NCBI RefSeq assembly: GCF_023898865.1
Contig: NZ_JAGSOV010000028.1
Span: forward strand, 39,511 to 103,510
Length of the DNA stretch: 64,000 nt
Direction: 5' to 3'
From: Pseudonocardia humida
Lineage (GTDB): Bacteria > Actinomycetota > Actinomycetes > Mycobacteriales > Pseudonocardiaceae
In this document: piece by piece, positions 7,528 to 17,252 of the stretch
Numbering within the stretch: position 1 is the first letter of the stretch
Layout of the letters: each line of letters begins with the position of its first letter
Notes under the pieces: generated by a model
What the model saw: the letters and a program-made list of their open reading frames with translations, nothing else
The model's database searches: none
Told to the model about the DNA's origin: nothing
Position numbers and translations under genes: made by a program

Positions 7528-8838
7528 ATGCAGACCTGGGCTTCCGTCGACGTTCCGCGGCTGGCCGGTGGTGGGCCGCCGCTGCGCCTGCACGACACCG
7601 CCACCGGCCGGGTGCGGCCCACCGCGCCCGGGGCCACGGCCCTGATGTACGTCTGCGGCATCACCCCCTACGACGCCACCCACCTGGGCCACGCCGCGAC
7701 GTATCTGGCCTTCGACCTGGTCAACCGGGTGTGGCGCGACCTGGGCCACGACGTGCACTACGTGCAGAACGTCACCGACATCGACGACCCGCTGCTCGAG
7801 CGCGCCGCCCGCGACCAGGACGACTGGGTCGTGCTCGGGATGCGCGAGACGGCGCTGTTCCGCGAGGACATGGAGGCGCTGCGGGTGATCGCCCCGCGGC
7901 ACTACATCGGCGCGGTCGAGGCCATGGACGAGATCACCGAGCTGGTGGCCAAGCTGCTCGCCGCCGGGGCCGCCTACCGGGTCGAGGACCCCGAGTTCCC
8001 CGACGTCTACTTCGACTCCTCGGTCACCGGCCGCTTCGGCTACGAGTCGAACTACGACGAGGCCACCATGCGCAGGCTCTCGGCCGAGCGCGGCGGCGAC
8101 CCCGACCGCCCGGGCAAGCGGCACCCCGTCGACCCGCTGCTGTGGCGGATGGCCCGCGAGGGCGAGCCCTCCTGGAACGGCAGCGCCGACATCGGCGACA
8201 CCGGGGTCGCTACCGCGGCAGGTGCGGGCGACCTCGGCGCCGGGCGCCCCGGCTGGCACGTCGAGTGCGCGGCCATCGCGCTCAACCGGCTCGGCCCGCA
8301 GATCGACCTGAACGGCGGCGGCTCCGACCTGATCTTCCCCCACCACGAGTCCGGCGCCGCGCACGCCGAGGCCTTCACCGGCGTGCACCCGTTCGCCCGG
8401 CATTACACGCACGCCGGGATGATCGGGCTGGACGGCGAGAAGATGTCGAAGTCCCGCGGCAACCTGGTGTTCGTCTCCAAGCTGCGGGCCTCCGGCGTCG
8501 ACCCGAGCGCCGTGCGGCTGGCCCTGCTGGCCGGGCACTACCGCACCGACCGCCCCTGGACCGACGCCCTGCTCACCGAGGCGCAGGGGCGCCTGGCGCG
8601 GTGGCGGGAGGCGACGGCGCTGCAGACCGCCCCGGACGCCGCCGACCTGGTCGCCCGGCTGCGCACGCACCTCGCCGACGACCTGGACACCCCGGCCGCG
8701 CTGGCCGCCGTCGACGCGTGGGCGGGCGAGGCGCTGGAACGCCGCGGCCGCGACGCGCAGGCGCCCGCGCTGGCCCGTGACGCGGTGGACGCGCTGCTCG
8801 GCGTGGCGCTGCGGCCGGGCCCGGTGCCCGGCACGTGA
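7528..8838 (+). CDS. mshC: Cysteine:GlcN-Ins ligase (mycothiol biosynthesis)
   Basis: MshC joins cysteine to glucosaminyl-inositol, using ATP, in mycothiol synthesis. The 436-residue protein has the cysteinyl-tRNA-synthetase-like core: the zinc ligand Cys43 in [10 protein letters not shown], a HIGH-like THLGH at 51-55, a second zinc-site Cys247 in WHVEC, the FPHHESG segment and KMSKS at 305-309. It lacks the long tRNA-binding C-terminus of CysRS. ATG 7528 is chosen because a TAGGTT -10 box ends 7 nt upstream, indicating a leaderless mRNA. The stop overlaps the next start by 4 bp (GTGA). A metH/hisE/hisG group follows as in mycobacteria, where mshC is Rv2130c. A short Ala/Gly-rich insertion precedes the WHVEC motif. 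Confidence 0.95.
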   Translation: MQTWASVDVPRLAGGGPPLRLHDTATGRVRPTAPGATALMYVCGITPYDATHLGHAATYLAFDLVNRVWRDLGHDVHYVQNVTDIDDPLLERAARDQDDWVVLGMRETALFREDMEALRVIAPRHYIGAVEAMDEITELVAKLLAAGAAYRVEDPEFPDVYFDSSVTGRFGYESNYDEATMRRLSAERGGDPDRPGKRHPVDPLLWRMAREGEPSWNGSADIGDTGVATAAGAGDLGAGRPGWHVECAAIALNRLGPQIDLNGGGSDLIFPHHESGAAHAEAFTGVHPFARHYTHAGMIGLDGEKMSKSRGNLVFVSKLRASGVDPSAVRLALLAGHYRTDRPWTDALLTEAQGRLARWREATALQTAPDAADLVARLRTHLADDLDTPAALAAVDAWAGEALERRGRDAQAPALARDAVDALLGVALRPGPVPGT

Positions 8839-9230
8839 TCGGCGTCGAGCTGGCCGAGCGGCTGCGCGCCGCCGGCCTGGCCTGGACCCCGGCGCCGGGC
8901 GACCGGTTCGTCATCGCCGACCGGGGCATGGACGACGAGGTGTTCGTGGTCAGCGAGCTGACCATCGACGTGCACGAGGCCCCGACCGGGCGGCTGTTCC
9001 GGTTCAACGGCACCACCGAGTGGGCCCTGGACTCCGTCGAGCAGGAGGCCGTGGTCTGGCTGCCGCACGAGAGCCAGCTGCGGGAGGCCCTCGGCGCCCG
9101 GTTCCGCGGCCTGGAGCCGGTCGGCGACGGCTTCGCCGTGACGATCGCGGTCGGCACGGGGGAGGAGCGCCACGTCGACGTCGACGCCGAGCGCGCCTAC
9201 TCCCGGGCCCTGCTGGCGGTGCTCGGCTGA
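8835..9230 (+). CDS. Conserved actinobacterial protein coupled to mshC
   Basis: This 131-residue soluble protein starts at a GTG that overlaps the mshC stop codon (GTGA), so it is probably translated by coupling. It resembles short actinobacterial proteins with the motifs [26 protein letters not shown] and [11 protein letters not shown] do not know its function. No signal peptide, membrane helix or catalytic motif is visible. Co-transcription with mshC may suggest a housekeeping or redox role, but that is inference only. An MFS gene is convergent and begins 13 bp after its stop. Confidence 0.75.
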   Translation: MIGVELAERLRAAGLAWTPAPGDRFVIADRGMDDEVFVVSELTIDVHEAPTGRLFRFNGTTEWALDSVEQEAVVWLPHESQLREALGARFRGLEPVGDGFAVTIAVGTGEERHVDVDAERAYSRALLAVLG

Positions 9231-9243
9231 GTCGCGCTCGCGT

Positions 9244-10407
9244 CTACGCCTCCGGCACCCGCCCGGCGGGCCGCCCCGGCGCCCCGCCGCGGGGCACGGC
9301 CAGCGGCACCAGCACCGCCAGCGCCGCTGCGGGGGCGAGGAATGCCGCCAGCGGATCGGCGTGGTAGATCGGGGTGAACACCACCGGCGCGACCGACGAG
9401 CCGCCGAACCGCACCGCCTGCACCACCGAGGTGGCGCCGCCGGCGTTGGCCCGCCCGGCGCCGAGCACCATCGTGTTCGTGCCCACCAGGACCATCTGGG
9501 TGGCCGGGCCGCCCAGGGCCCAGATCGCCGCCACCGCCCAGACGGTGGGGGCCAGGCCCACGCCCACCAGCACGAGGGTGCCCAGCGCCGCGCCGAGCAG
9601 GATGGTGCGCCGGGCGCCGATGCGGTCCACGCCGCGCCCGACGAGCGGGGCGAACACCAGCCCGGCCACGCCGATCCCGGTCAGCACCAGCCCGCGGGCC
9701 CCGGCGTCCAGACCGAAGGCGTCCTCCAGGCGCAGCGCGAGCAGGAACGCCAGGCCGGCCATCCAGCCCCAGCCGATCGCGACCGCGATGCCGATCCGCA
9801 GCACCTCGGGTCGCAGCGCGGCGCGCAGGGTGGGGCGCCCGGGCTCCGCTGTGCGCCCGTCGGGGATGCCGAGCACCGCCAGCGCCACCGCGACCACGGC
9901 GACCCCGCCGAACGCCAGCCGCCAGTCCAGCTCCGCGGCCAGCCCGCCGATCAGCGGCGCGGAGGTCTGGCCGGCGGACTGCAGGGAGCCGAACCAGCCC
10001 AGCGCCCGGCCCAGCCGGTCCGGGTCGGTGGCCGCGGCCAGCGCGGCCATCACCAGCGGCGTGGTGAACGCGTTGGCCGCGCCCTGCAGCGCCCGCCCGG
10101 CCAGGAACAGCTCCCAGGACGGCGCCAGCAGGCACGCCACCGAGGCCACGGCGTAGACGAGGTAGGCCACGACCACCGTGCGCCGCCGCCCCCACCGCGC
10201 CCCCCAGGTGCCCGACCCCAGCATCAGGGCCGCGAACGGCAGCGTGTACGCGGTCACCGACACCGCCGCGTCCCCGGAGCCGACCGCGTAGCTGGTCCCG
10301 AGCTCGGGCAGCATGGCGACGGTGACCCCACCGCCGAAGGGGCCGAGGTAGGCGCCGGCGTACAGACCGGCCCTGGCCAGCCCTCCGCCCGGTCCGGTGC
10401 GCTTCAG
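9244..10407 (-). CDS. Major facilitator superfamily transporter with apparent CTG start
   Basis: This is a membrane protein of about 387 residues and 12 hydrophobic segments. The MFS signature between helices 2 and 3 is present (SGTWGARWGRRRTVVV), and the first helix reads GAYLGPFGGGVTVAMLPELG. It is probably a drug or metabolite exporter. No ATG, GTG or TTG lies between the end of the upstream PAC2 gene and Met of VAMLPELG, which would cut into helix 1. A CTG at 10407-10405 overlaps the PAC2 stop (CTGA) and gives a normal-length N-terminus, so it is the most plausible start. Translational coupling to the PAC2 gene would explain the missing ribosome site. A frameshift in the sequence is the alternative. 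Confidence 0.75.
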   Translation of the reverse strand: MKRTGPGGGLARAGLYAGAYLGPFGGGVTVAMLPELGTSYAVGSGDAAVSVTAYTLPFAALMLGSGTWGARWGRRRTVVVAYLVYAVASVACLLAPSWELFLAGRALQGAANAFTTPLVMAALAAATDPDRLGRALGWFGSLQSAGQTSAPLIGGLAAELDWRLAFGGVAVVAVALAVLGIPDGRTAEPGRPTLRAALRPEVLRIGIAVAIGWGWMAGLAFLLALRLEDAFGLDAGARGLVLTGIGVAGLVFAPLVGRGVDRIGARRTILLGAALGTLVLVGVGLAPTVWAVAAIWALGGPATQMVLVGTNTMVLGAGRANAGGATSVVQAVRFGGSSVAPVVFTPIYHADPLAAFLAPAAALAVLVPLAVPRGGAPGRPAGRVPEA

Positions 10408-11288
10408 CTGCCGGAACCGCCGGAGCCGCGCCGGCGCAGGTAGCGCTCGAAGTCGGCGGCGATGGCGTCCCCGTCGGCCTCCGGGAGCTCGTCGCCGTCG
10501 GCCTCGGCCTGCTCCTCGAGCTGGCGGACGTACTCGCGGACCTCGTCGTCGGCCTCGGCCATCTCCGAGACCGTGCGCTCCCACTCCTCGGCCTGCTCGG
10601 GCAGCCCGCCGAGGGGGACCTCGACGTCGAGGGTCTCCTCGACGCGGTGCAGCAGCGCCACCGCCGCCTTGGGCACCCGGGCCTGCGAGACGTAGTGCGG
10701 CACCGCCGCCCAGAACGACAGCGCCGGCACCCCGGCCTCGACGCAGGCGTTCTGGAACACCCCGACGATGCCGGTGGGCCCCTGGTAGGTCGACGGCTCG
10801 ACCTGCATGCGCTTGGCCGAGGCCTTGTCGTAGGAGATGCCGCTGACCGGCGTCGGCCGCGTGTGCGGGGTGTCGGTCAGCAGCGCGCCCAGTGTGATGA
10901 CCTTCGTCACGCCGAGCTTCTCGACGTAGCCGAGCAGCTCCTTGCAGAAGGCGCGCCAGCGCAGGTTCGGCTCGATGCCGTTGACCAGCACGACGTGGCG
11001 CTCGGTGCCGGGGAGCGTGGCCACCGACAGGCGGGTGGTCTGCCAGTCGATGCGCCGGGTCACGCCGTCGGCCGACCGCACGTGCGGTCGGGTCACCTGG
11101 AAGTCGTAGTACTCCTCGGGGTCGATCGAGGCGAGCGGGGTGGCGTCCCAGCTCAGCTCCAGGTGCTCCAACGCCGTGCTGGCGGCCTCACCGGCGTCGT
11201 TCCACCCCTCGAACGCGGCGATCATCACCGGCTCCACGAGGTGCGGGAGCTCGTTCTCCGCTCCGGTGTCCGGCTGGCGATCGGTCAT
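10404..11288 (-). CDS. PAC2-family protein (Rv2125-like)
   Basis: This 294-residue cytosolic protein belongs to the PAC2 family, named after a eukaryotic proteasome-assembly chaperone. Recognisable segments are VMIAAFEGWNDAGEAAS near the N-terminus and KVITLGALLTDTPHTRP in the middle; the C-terminal 60 residues are acidic and probably coiled. Bacterial PAC2 proteins are common beside metH or mshC (Rv2125 in M. tuberculosis), but their role is not settled. The ATG at 11288 has a TAGGCT -10 box 6 nt upstream on its strand, so the mRNA is probably leaderless. The stop overlaps the MFS start, making a two-gene operon. It is divergent from metH. Confidence 0.85.
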   Translation of the reverse strand: MTDRQPDTGAENELPHLVEPVMIAAFEGWNDAGEAASTALEHLELSWDATPLASIDPEEYYDFQVTRPHVRSADGVTRRIDWQTTRLSVATLPGTERHVVLVNGIEPNLRWRAFCKELLGYVEKLGVTKVITLGALLTDTPHTRPTPVSGISYDKASAKRMQVEPSTYQGPTGIVGVFQNACVEAGVPALSFWAAVPHYVSQARVPKAAVALLHRVEETLDVEVPLGGLPEQAEEWERTVSEMAEADDEVREYVRQLEEQAEADGDELPEADGDAIAADFERYLRRRGSGGSGS

Positions 11289-11447
11289 CGGTCCAGCCTA
11301 AGGCCGCTGGGCCCATCCGCGTCGGCTGCGTCCCCGGGGTGTCACGCCCGACCGCCTCGCCGGGTGTCCCCCCGGCGGCCGCACGGGGGGCCGCTCCGGG
11401 GCCGCACGGCGGCGTTGCCCACCGGGAGCACGACTATCGTGTCCGGC

Positions 11448-14400
11448 GTGGTAACGGATTCCAGCGCCCCCCGCGTCGACAGCGCCTTCCTGGACACCCT
11501 CGCCGAGAGGGTGGTGGTCGCCGACGGGGCGATGGGGACGATGCTGCAGGACGCCGGCGAGCGCGGCGACCTCGTGATGGACGACTTCCGGGGTCTGGAG
11601 GGCTGCAACGAGATCCTCAACGACACCCGCCCCGACGTCGTCCGCTCCATCCACCGCGCCTACTACGAGGCGGGCGCGGACGCGGTGGAGACCAACACCT
11701 TCGGGGCGAACCTGCCCAACCTCGCCGACTACGACATCGCCGACCGCATCTTCGAGCTCGCCGAGAAGGGCGCCCGGCTGGCCCGCGAGGTCGCCGACGA
11801 GATGTCCACCCCCGACCGCCCGCGCTTCGTGCTCGGCTCGGTCGGGCCCGGCACCAAGCTGCCCACCCTGGGCCACGCCGGCTTCGCCGCGCTGCGCGAC
11901 GCCTACACCGAGTGCGGGCGCGGCCTGGTCGCCGGTGGGTCCGACGCGATCGTCATCGAGACCTGCCAGGACCTGCTGCAGGTCAAGGCGGCCGTGCTGG
12001 GCGTGCAGCGGGCGATGCGGGTGGAGGGCAGGCGCATCCCGATCGTGGCCCAGGTCGCGGTGGAGACCACCGGCACGATGCTGCTCGGCTCGGAGATCGG
12101 CGCCGCGCTGAACGCGATCGAGCCGCTGGGCGTCGACCTGATCGGGCTCAACTGCTCGACCGGCCCGGAGGAGATGAGCGAGCACCTGCGCACGCTGTCC
12201 AAGCACGCGCGCATCCCGCTGTCGGTGATGCCCAACGCCGGCCTGCCGGTGCTGGGCCCCAACGGCGCGGAGTACCCGCTCGACCCCGACGGGCTGGCCA
12301 CGGCGCTGGCCGCCTTCGTGCGCGAGTACGGCACCCGGCTGGTCGGCGGCTGTTGCGGGTCCACGCCCGCGCACGTGCGCGGGATCGTCGACGCGGTGGC
12401 CGCGGTCGAGCCCGCCCGGCGCCAGCCGCGCCCCGAGCCCGGGGTCAGCTCGCTGTACGCGCCGGTGCCGTTCCGCCAGGACACCTCGGTGCTCATGGTC
12501 GGCGAGCGGACCAACGCCAACGGCTCGAAGAAGTTCCGCGAGGCGATGCTCGCCGAGAACTGGGAGGACTGCGTCGCGATCGCCCGCGAGCAGACCCGCG
12601 AGGGCGCGCACATGATCGACCTGTGCATCGACTACGTCGGCCGCGACGGCGTGGCCGACATGGCCGAGCTGGCCGGTCGGCTGGCCACCGCCTCGACGCT
12701 GCCGGTCATGCTCGACTCGACCGAGCCGGAGGTGCTGCGCGCCGGGCTGGAGCGCCTGGGCGGGCGCTCGATCATCAACTCGGTCAACTACGAGGACGGC
12801 GACGGCCCCGGCTCGCGGTTCCAGCGGGCCATGGAGCTGGTCCGCGAGCACGGCTGCGCGGTCGTCGCGCTGTGCATCGACGAGGAGGGCCAGGCCCGCA
12901 CCGCGGAGTGGAAGGTCCGGGTGGCCGACCGGCTCATCCGCGACCTGACCGCCAACCACGGCATGCACGTCGAGGACATCGTCGTCGACACCCTGACCTT
13001 CCCGATCACCACCGGGCAGGAGGAGGTCCGCCGCGACGCCCTGGAGACCATCGAGGCGATCCGCGAGCTCAAGCGCCGCTTCCCGTCGGTGCAGACCACC
13101 CTGGGCGTGTCCAACGTCTCCTTCGGCCTGAACCCGGCCGCCCGCCAGGTGCTGAACTCGGTGTTCCTGCACGAGTGCGTGAACGCCGGGTTGGACACCG
13201 CGATCGTGTCCGCGGCCAAGATCCTGCCGATGGCCAAGATCGACGACGAGCAGCGCTCGGTCGCGCTCGACCTGGTCTACGACCGCCGTCGCGAGGGCTA
13301 CGACCCGCTCAACCGGTTCATGGAGCTGTTCGAGGGCGTCACGGCGTCCTCGGCGAAGGCGGGCCGGGCCGAGGAGCTGGCCGCGCTGCCGCTGTTCGAG
13401 CGGCTGGAGCGGCGGATCGTCGACGGCGAGCGCAACGGCCTGGAGGCCGACCTGGACCAGGCGCTGGAGTCCCGGCCGGCCCTGGAGATCATCAACGACA
13501 CCCTGCTGGCAGGCATGAAGACCGTCGGCGAGCTGTTCGGCTCCGGGCAGATGCAGCTGCCGTTCGTGCTGGCCAGCGCGGAGGTCATGAAGACGGCGGT
13601 GGCGTACCTCGAGCCGCACATGGAGAAGACCGACTCCGACGGCAAGGGCACGATCGTGCTGGCCACGGTCAAGGGCGACGTGCACGACATCGGCAAGAAC
13701 CTGGTCGACATCATCCTGTCCAACAACGGCTACACCGTGGTCAACCTGGGCATCAAGCAGCCCATCTCGACGATCCTGTCGGCCGCGGAGGAGCACCGCG
13801 CGCACGCCGTGGGCATGTCCGGGCTGCTGGTCAAGTCCACGGTGATCATGAAGGAGAACCTGCAGGAGATGAACTCCCGCGGGGTCGCGGGCAAGCTCCC
13901 GGTGCTGCTCGGCGGGGCCGCGCTCACCCGCTCCTACGTGGAGAACGACCTCTCCGAGGTCTACCAGGGCCGCGTCTCCTACGCCCGCGACGCCTTCGAG
14001 GGCCTGCGGCTGATGGACGCCACCATGGCCCGTCGCCGCGGCGAGCTGCCCGAGGTCGACCCGGCGGAGGAGGCGGCCCGCGCCGAGCGCAGGGCCCGCC
14101 ACGAGCGCTCGCTGCGCGTCGCGGCCAAGCGCCGGGCCGCCGAGGCCGAGCAGGCCGGGCCGATGCCCGAGCGCTCCGACGTCGCGGTGGACAACCCGCT
14201 GCCGGTGCCGCCGTTCTGGGGCACCCGGGTCGTGAAGGGCATCGGGCTGGCCGAGTACGCCGGGATGGTCGACGAGCGGGCCCTGTTCCTGGGGCAGTGG
14301 GGCCTGCGCGGCGCCAAGGGCGGGTCGGGGCCCACCTACGAGGAGCTGGTGGAGACCGAGGGCCGCCCGCGGCTGCGGTACTGGCTCGACCGGCTGTCCA

Positions 14401-15065
14401 CCGAGGGCGTCCTCGCGCACGCCGCGGTGGTCTACGGCTACTTCCCGGCGGTGTCCGAGGGCGACGCGCTGGTCGTGCTCGACGCGGGGGACGGCACAGC
14501 CGGCGGGCCCACGGCCGACTCGCCCGAGCGGTACCGGCTGGAGTTCCCGCGCCAGCGCCGCGACCGCCACCTGTGCCTGGCCGACTTCTGGCGGCCCCGG
14601 GCGCTGGCCCGCGAGCGCGGCGAGGTCGACGTGCTGCCGCTGCACCTGGTGACCATGGGCAACCCCATCGCCGACTACGCCAACGAGCTGTTCGCCAAGG
14701 ACGCCTACCGCGACTACCTGGAGGTCCACGGCCTGGGCGTGCAGCTGACCGAGGCGCTCGCCGAGTACTGGCACCGGCGCGTCCGCGAGGAGCTGGTGTT
14801 CCCGACGGCCGAGGGCGTCACCGCCCTCGCCGCCGAGGACCCCGCCGACGTCGAGGAGTTCTTCAAGCTGGGCTACCGCGGCGCGCGCTACTCCCTGGGC
14901 TACGGCGCCTGCCCGAACCTGGAGGACCGCACCAAGATCGTGGAGCTGCTGCAGCCCGGCCGGATCGGCGTCGAGCTGTCCGAGGAGCTGCAGCTGCACC
15001 CGGAGCAGTCGACCGACGCGATGGTGGCCCACCACCCGGAGGCGAAGTACTTCAATGCCGGCTGA
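11448..15065 (+). CDS. metH: Cobalamin-dependent methionine synthase
   Basis: MetH moves a methyl group from methyltetrahydrofolate to homocysteine through cobalamin. The 1205-residue protein has all four modules in order: the homocysteine/zinc domain with the NCS and GGCCG cysteine motifs (about 1-320), the pterin-binding domain (about 340-620), the B12 cap and Rossmann domain with D744-x-H746-xx-G749 (the base-off cobalamin ligand), and the C-terminal AdoMet activation domain ending near 1190. GTG 11448 is chosen because a TATCGT -10 box ends 7 nt upstream. No B12 riboswitch can be fitted in the 159-bp gap before it. A HAD phosphatase gene overlaps the 3' end by 11 bp. The metQ-I-N importer lies at the far end of the window. 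Confidence 0.96.
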   Translation: MVTDSSAPRVDSAFLDTLAERVVVADGAMGTMLQDAGERGDLVMDDFRGLEGCNEILNDTRPDVVRSIHRAYYEAGADAVETNTFGANLPNLADYDIADRIFELAEKGARLAREVADEMSTPDRPRFVLGSVGPGTKLPTLGHAGFAALRDAYTECGRGLVAGGSDAIVIETCQDLLQVKAAVLGVQRAMRVEGRRIPIVAQVAVETTGTMLLGSEIGAALNAIEPLGVDLIGLNCSTGPEEMSEHLRTLSKHARIPLSVMPNAGLPVLGPNGAEYPLDPDGLATALAAFVREYGTRLVGGCCGSTPAHVRGIVDAVAAVEPARRQPRPEPGVSSLYAPVPFRQDTSVLMVGERTNANGSKKFREAMLAENWEDCVAIAREQTREGAHMIDLCIDYVGRDGVADMAELAGRLATASTLPVMLDSTEPEVLRAGLERLGGRSIINSVNYEDGDGPGSRFQRAMELVREHGCAVVALCIDEEGQARTAEWKVRVADRLIRDLTANHGMHVEDIVVDTLTFPITTGQEEVRRDALETIEAIRELKRRFPSVQTTLGVSNVSFGLNPAARQVLNSVFLHECVNAGLDTAIVSAAKILPMAKIDDEQRSVALDLVYDRRREGYDPLNRFMELFEGVTASSAKAGRAEELAALPLFERLERRIVDGERNGLEADLDQALESRPALEIINDTLLAGMKTVGELFGSGQMQLPFVLASAEVMKTAVAYLEPHMEKTDSDGKGTIVLATVKGDVHDIGKNLVDIILSNNGYTVVNLGIKQPISTILSAAEEHRAHAVGMSGLLVKSTVIMKENLQEMNSRGVAGKLPVLLGGAALTRSYVENDLSEVYQGRVSYARDAFEGLRLMDATMARRRGELPEVDPAEEAARAERRARHERSLRVAAKRRAAEAEQAGPMPERSDVAVDNPLPVPPFWGTRVVKGIGLAEYAGMVDERALFLGQWGLRGAKGGSGPTYEELVETEGRPRLRYWLDRLSTEGVLAHAAVVYGYFPAVSEGDALVVLDAGDGTAGGPTADSPERYRLEFPRQRRDRHLCLADFWRPRALARERGEVDVLPLHLVTMGNPIADYANELFAKDAYRDYLEVHGLGVQLTEALAEYWHRRVREELVFPTAEGVTALAAEDPADVEEFFKLGYRGARYSLGYGACPNLEDRTKIVELLQPGRIGVELSEELQLHPEQSTDAMVAHHPEAKYFNAG

Positions 15066-15753
15066 CCGGGCCGACGGGCCCGACGCGGTCCTCTGGGACA
15101 TGGACGGCACGCTCGTCGACTCCGAGAAGCTGTGGACCGTCTCCATCGCCGAGACGGCCCGCTGGCTCGGCGGCGAGCTGTCGGCCGCGGCCCGGGCCGC
15201 CATGGTCGGCGGGGACATGCCCTCGACGCTGGACATCCTGTTCGACGACCTCGGCCTGCCCCGCGACCCCGACCGGAAGGCGCGGGCCCAGCGCTGGATG
15301 ACCGAGCGCACCGGCGAGCTGTTCGCCGGCGGGCTGGAGTGGCGGCCCGGGGCGCTCGAGGCGCTGCGCACCGTCTCCGCGGCGGGCTGGCCGATGGCCC
15401 TGGTCACCAACACCCAGCGGGTGCTCACCGAGCCCGCGCTGGACGGGATCGGGCGCGAGTTCTTCCAGGTCAGCGTGTGCGGCGACGAGGTCTCGCGGGG
15501 CAAGCCCGCGCCCGACCCGTACCTGCGGGCGGCCGAGCTGCTCGGCGTCGACCCGGGGCGCTGCCTGGCCGTCGAGGACTCGCCGACCGGCGCGCAGGCC
15601 GCCGAACGGGCCGGGGCCGCGGTCCTCGTCGTGCCCTGCGAGGTCCCGGTGCCCGCCGGGAGCCGCAGGCTGCAGCGCGAGTCGCTGGCCGGGCTGAGCG
15701 CCGACGACGTCGTGGCGGTCTACCGGGCGGCCGGATCGCGGCCCGCGGCGTGA
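15055..15753 (+). CDS. HAD-family phosphatase (beta-phosphoglucomutase-like)
   Basis: This 232-residue cytosolic hydrolase belongs to the haloacid dehalogenase superfamily. It has the nucleophile motif DMDGT at 15-19 (Asp15 nucleophile, Asp17 acid/base), motif II VTNT, the motif III lysine in GKPAPDPYL, and motif IV VEDSPTG, followed by an all-helical cap between motifs I and II. Such enzymes remove phosphate from sugar or nucleotide phosphates; the substrate is not evident. The ATG at 15055 lies inside the last codons of metH (11-bp overlap), so the two are co-transcribed and probably coupled. The same pairing is found near metH in other actinobacteria. Confidence 0.88.
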   Translation: MPADRADGPDAVLWDMDGTLVDSEKLWTVSIAETARWLGGELSAAARAAMVGGDMPSTLDILFDDLGLPRDPDRKARAQRWMTERTGELFAGGLEWRPGALEALRTVSAAGWPMALVTNTQRVLTEPALDGIGREFFQVSVCGDEVSRGKPAPDPYLRAAELLGVDPGRCLAVEDSPTGAQAAERAGAAVLVVPCEVPVPAGSRRLQRESLAGLSADDVVAVYRAAGSRPAA

Positions 15754-15944
15754 CCCGCCGGTCCGGGACGGACCACTCGTCCCCGGGAGGGACCCGCTGG
15801 GCGGGCGGTGCCGGACCGGCGGGCGATCCCGCCGCCGCCCCCGCCGTCCACCGCGTGGGAGGCGCCGGGTACAGCTTGTCGGCGGGTCGGTTGTGCGGTC
15901 CTCCACCACAAAGTCGACACTTGACGCAAGAGGGGAGTCTCGCC

Positions 15945-16208
15945 GTGAAGACCTTCGACGGATTGTTCGCCGAGCTGACCGAGAAGGCAGCCACCCGCCC
16001 GGATGGTTCGGGCACCGTGGCCGCGCTCGACGCCGGCGTCCACGCGCAGGGCAAGAAGCTGCTCGAGGAGGCAGGCGAGGTGTGGCTGGCCGCCGAGCAC
16101 GAGTCGGACGACGCGCTGGCCGAAGAGATCTCCCAGCTGCTCTACCGGATCCAGGTCGTGATGATCGGCCGCAAGATCTCGCTGGAAGACGTGTACAAGT
16201 ACCTGTAA
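15945..16208 (+). CDS. hisE: Phosphoribosyl-ATP pyrophosphohydrolase
   Basis: HisE removes pyrophosphate from phosphoribosyl-ATP, the second step of histidine synthesis. The 87-residue helical protein shows the MazG-like signature [18 protein letters not shown] (metal-binding Glu cluster) and [16 protein letters not shown]. The GTG start has a good ribosome site (GAGGGGAG) about 7 nt upstream. hisG follows 102 bp downstream, and the hisE-hisG order matches that in mycobacteria (Rv2122c-Rv2121c). The 191-bp region upstream contains no other gene and presumably holds the promoter. Confidence 0.95.
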   Translation: MKTFDGLFAELTEKAATRPDGSGTVAALDAGVHAQGKKLLEEAGEVWLAAEHESDDALAEEISQLLYRIQVVMIGRKISLEDVYKYL

Positions 16209-16310
16209 GCCCCCCGGGGCGAGGCCGCGTCGCGCCCACGGCGCGGACTCCGCGACCGCACTACTGTCGGACCGAGCAGTGCTACGTCCGGCACGACCGA
16301 GGAGAGCTCA

Positions 16311-17213
16311 ATGCTCCGCATCGCCCTCCCCAACAAGGGGACACTGGCCGAGCCGGCCGCCACGATGATGCGCGAGGCGGGGTACCGGCAGCGGTCCGAC
16401 AACCGCGACCTGAGCATGCTGGACGAGGAGAACGAGATCGAGTTCTTCTACCTGCGGCCCAAGGACATCGCGACCTACGTCGGGTCGGGCGACCTGCACC
16501 TCGGGATCACCGGCGCCGACCTGATGGACGAGTCCGGCAGCCAGGTCAAGGGCGTCATCCAGCTCGGCTTCGGCGCGTCGAAGTTCCGCTTCGCCGCCCC
16601 GGGCACCAGCGACGAGACCGAGTGGAAGCTGGAGGACCTGGAGGGCAAGAAGATCGCCACCTCCTACCCCCGGCTGGTCCGCGCGCACCTGGCCCGCAAC
16701 CGGGTCCGCGCCGACATCATCAAGCTCGACGGCGCCGTGGAGATCTCGGTCCAGCTCGGCCTGGCCGACGCCATCGCCGACGTGGTGTCCTCCGGGCGCA
16801 CCCTGCGCCAGCACGGCCTGCGCGCCTTCGGCGACCCGATCGCGGAGTCCCAGGCCACCCTGATCGAGCGCGAGCCCCGCCCCGACCGCGAGGAGACCGT
16901 CGAGACCAAGACGGCCAAGCAGGTCTTCACCGAGCGGCTGCGCGGCGTGGTCTACGCCCGGCAGTACCTCATGATCGACTACGACTGCCCGAAGAACGTG
17001 CTGGACAAGGCCAGGGCGATCGCGCCCGGCCTGCAGGCGCCCACGGTGTCCCCGCTGGCCGACGAGGACTGGGTCGCCGTGCGCACCATGGTCCGCTACC
17101 AGAAGGCCAACAAGGTGATGGACGACCTCGCCGCCCTCGGCGCGCGGGCCATCCTCACCTCCGCGATCCGCTCCTGCCGGGCCGTCGAAGGGCCCATCGA
17201 ACCCACCCTCTGA
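16311..17213 (+). CDS. hisG: ATP phosphoribosyltransferase, long form
   Basis: HisG condenses ATP with PRPP, the first and feedback-controlled step of histidine synthesis. At 300 residues it is the long form: a catalytic bilobed domain (1-210) with LPNKGTLAEP at the N-terminus and the PRPP-loop region DAIADVVSSGRTLRQHGL near 154-171, then a C-terminal ACT-like regulatory domain (about 215-290) that binds histidine. It therefore does not need HisZ. ATG 16311 is preceded by GAGGAGAG at 8 nt. A TACTGT -10-like box at 16263 could give hisG its own promoter as well as readthrough from hisE. It converges on an XRE regulator 39 bp further on. Confidence 0.95.
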   Translation: MLRIALPNKGTLAEPAATMMREAGYRQRSDNRDLSMLDEENEIEFFYLRPKDIATYVGSGDLHLGITGADLMDESGSQVKGVIQLGFGASKFRFAAPGTSDETEWKLEDLEGKKIATSYPRLVRAHLARNRVRADIIKLDGAVEISVQLGLADAIADVVSSGRTLRQHGLRAFGDPIAESQATLIEREPRPDREETVETKTAKQVFTERLRGVVYARQYLMIDYDCPKNVLDKARAIAPGLQAPTVSPLADEDWVAVRTMVRYQKANKVMDDLAALGARAILTSAIRSCRAVEGPIEPTL

Positions 17214-17252
17214 GCCGGCGCACCCCTGCCTGACCGCGGGTCCGGCCGCGGC

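Noticed and set aside
11289..11447. Possible cobalamin riboswitch before metH
   Set aside because: I looked for a B12-box-like element and a long structured leader. The -10 box lies 7 nt before the start, which leaves no transcribed leader.
11298..15503. 1401-codon open frame antisense to metH
   Set aside because: Long antisense frames are normal opposite high-GC genes because stop codons are rare. Composition is artificial and no domain is visible.
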